Source: Akkermansia muciniphila
GTDB lineage: Bacteria > Verrucomicrobiota > Verrucomicrobiia > Verrucomicrobiales > V1-33
Direction: 5' to 3'
DNA: 6,581 nt
Assembly: GCA_943331195.2 (NCBI GenBank)
Contig: CALQKQ020000215.1
Coordinates: 1-6,581, forward strand
Part shown: positions 5,802-6,581 of the stretch, piece by piece
Position numbering within the stretch: position 1 is the stretch's first letter
Layout: each line of letters opens with the position of its first letter
Notes under the pieces: model-generated
Told to the model about the DNA's origin: nothing
The model's input: the letters and a program-made list of their open reading frames with translations, nothing else
The model's database searches: none
Position numbers and translations under genes: made by a program

Positions 5802-6175
5802 ACGTGGCCGCATGAGGCTGGTTATGGCGGGCAGAAGGGGGCTGGCTATCAATTTCAGTTGGCGCAGAGTTGCGGGGAGAAAAACGAAGTCAATCTTGTC
5901 GCCGCGTGTCTGCCCCAGAGCGTGGCGGAAAGCGATAGCGCGTCACTCATCCCCATCATGGAAAACCAGATCATTATGCCAAACGAAGCGGCGAGGAAGG
6001 CGTGAACCGAGCGCTGGACCGGGTGACCGGAATGGAACAGCTGCTGGTGCGAGGAAAGCGAGCCGTCACCATGGCCCTCTATTGGAAGGCTGTCGGATGG
6101 AATGTGCTTCAAGCTGGGGCCTCCTATGCCCAGCGCGGCATCGCCGCCCGCAAAAGGGAGTTCCAACCCGCCTGA
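5802..6175 (+). pseudogene. decayed DDE transposase, N-terminus and middle missing, two frames
   Basis: Two reading frames each give protein resembling one transposase. Frame A (about 5802-6005) reads HEAGYGGQKGAGYQFQLAQS, then NEVNLVAACLPQSVAESDSA and LIPIMENQIIMP. This matches the central region of a group of DDE transposases of roughly IS1182/IS5 type, where D-A-x-Y-x-x-x-KG-GY-x-Q-x-x-E-x-C is followed by a variable stretch and the P-x-x-LLAD-x-x-Y catalytic block. That block is absent, and TGA closes the frame at 6003-6005. Frame B (about 5990-6175) reads GEEGVNRALDRVTGMEQLLV, then RGKRAVTMALYWKAVGWNVL and a basic tail to TGA at 6173-6175. This fits the usual C-terminal N-x-x-L-R-x-TG-x-x-x-L-x-VRG-x-x-AV block. 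An internal deletion with a frame change near 5980-6000 best explains both. Composition is balanced in G and C, unlike its neighbours. The exact IS family is uncertain and I found no terminal inverted repeats. Confidence 0.65.
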
Positions 6176-6344
6176 AGAGGCCGGAGGGGGGGGGCGTCTC
6201 GAGGGCGCGTGAGCAGCGCGGTTCTGGGCTGGCTGGCGGATTCGTCTTCGTTTTTGCCGCATTCGTCAATAATGTGCCGATGGCGTTCTGAATAAAATTG
6301 CTTTCGAATCACTCTATGCGTAAGGAGATTTAGTTAAGTCGATC
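6176..6344 (+). promoter_or_regulatory. AT-rich leader upstream of the exported beta-strand protein
   Basis: No gene is seen in this stretch. It starts GC-rich, with a nine-G run at 6186-6194, and turns AT-rich from about 6283. TAAAAT at 6293-6298 is a fair -10 box (five of six matches) about 50 nt before the ATG, but no good -35 lies at normal spacing, so promoter placement is tentative. TAAGGAG at 6321-6327 is a good Shine-Dalgarno sequence, but 17 nt separate it from ATG 6345, longer than usual. Because its TAA is in frame with that ATG and no start codon lies between them, the start cannot be moved upstream. Confidence 0.3.
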
Positions 6345-6581
6345 ATGAAAGTTAATATAATGCGTTTGTTTTTGGCAAGAGAGCGGCATGCTTTGAGTGG
6401 GGCGGTAGTGGGCGTTTTGATGATGGGGGCTGAGAAGGCAAGGGCGGCGAGTCCTCATTGGGATGGGACGGGAACGGACTGGGGTGGGACGAGCCAGTGG
6501 TCGACGGCGGCGGATGCGGCGGCGCCGGATCCGGGGACGTGGCCGGGCGCTGGGGTTGTGGCGATTTTCAGTGTGAGTGGA
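6345..6581 (+). CDS. exported autotransporter-associated beta-strand repeat protein, N-terminal part (partial)
   Basis: The first 79 codons of a gene that continues beyond the window. Residues 1-35 form a signal peptide: a charged n-region (MKVNIMRLFLARERH), a hydrophobic core (ALSGAVVGVLMMGA) and probable cleavage after ARA or ARAA near residue 34-35. The mature part opens with SPHWDGTGTDWGGTSQWSTA, then AADAAAPDPGTWPGAGVVAI and FSVSG. The pattern W-D-G-x-G-x-x-W-x-x-x-x-x-WS, followed by P and a 'V-x-x-F' strand, is the common opening of verrucomicrobial proteins built of autotransporter-associated beta-strand repeats. These are usually very long, cell-surface or secreted, often with a C-terminal sorting signal or autotransporter barrel, none of which is visible here. 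ATG 6345 is the first possible start after an in-frame TAA at 6321; ATG 6360 would shorten the n-region by five residues. It stands alone after mobile-element debris, so it probably has its own promoter. Confidence 0.7.
   Translation, partial: MKVNIMRLFLARERHALSGAVVGVLMMGAEKARAASPHWDGTGTDWGGTSQWSTAADAAAPDPGTWPGAGVVAIFSVSG

Noticed and set aside
6316..6333. Five-codon open frame ATG...TAG in the leader of the last gene
   Set aside because: It overlaps the TAAGGAG element and has no ribosome site of its own. It is most likely chance.
1..6581. tRNA, rRNA, CRISPR array, riboswitch, toxin-antitoxin or defence genes
   Set aside because: I saw no cloverleaf, regularly spaced repeat array, recognisable riboswitch core, or defence-family motif on either strand.

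Overview
The window is GC-rich bacterial DNA that most resembles a member of the Verrucomicrobiota. Three things suggest this. The truncated gene at the right edge starts like an autotransporter-associated beta-strand repeat protein. The secreted propeller protein ends in a C-terminal module I associate with verrucomicrobial exported proteins. Short GTAG-footed palindromes (REP-like) follow dxr. This assignment is inference; there is no rRNA or other phylogenetic marker here.

Layout. At the left edge is the 3' end of a plus-strand PP2C-type protein phosphatase (1-139). Its stop overlaps the stop of a convergent gene for a secreted NHL-type beta-propeller (136-1512, minus). Upstream of that on the minus strand lie cinA (1600-2856) and, 7 nt further, a MauE/DoxX-family membrane protein (2864-3325, possibly to 3406), a likely two-gene operon. 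Divergent from these are cdsA (3429-4346) and dxr (4324-5496), overlapping by 23 nt and probably translationally coupled. The 848 nt after dxr hold no intact gene. They contain two hairpins that may end the cdsA-dxr transcript, a cluster of three REP-like palindromes, and a decayed DDE transposase in two frames. An AT-rich leader then precedes the exported beta-strand protein, which starts at 6345 and runs off the window.

How the genes fit together. cdsA makes CDP-diacylglycerol for phospholipids and dxr commits DXP to the MEP isoprenoid pathway. They belong to the widespread frr-uppS-cdsA-dxr-rseP neighbourhood, but here uppS and rseP are missing from either side. CinA is a pyridine-nucleotide salvage/repair enzyme. 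The MauE/DoxX protein is a small membrane protein probably linked to thiol redox chemistry. I see no shared pathway joining the minus-strand pair to the plus-strand pair.

The plus strand is strongly G-rich over C in genes of both orientations, so the skew follows the DNA strand, not transcription. The transposase remnant is the exception, with balanced G and C and lower GC, and this supports foreign origin. I found no convincing new multi-gene system. The best leads are the REP-like cluster and the adjoining mobile-element debris.
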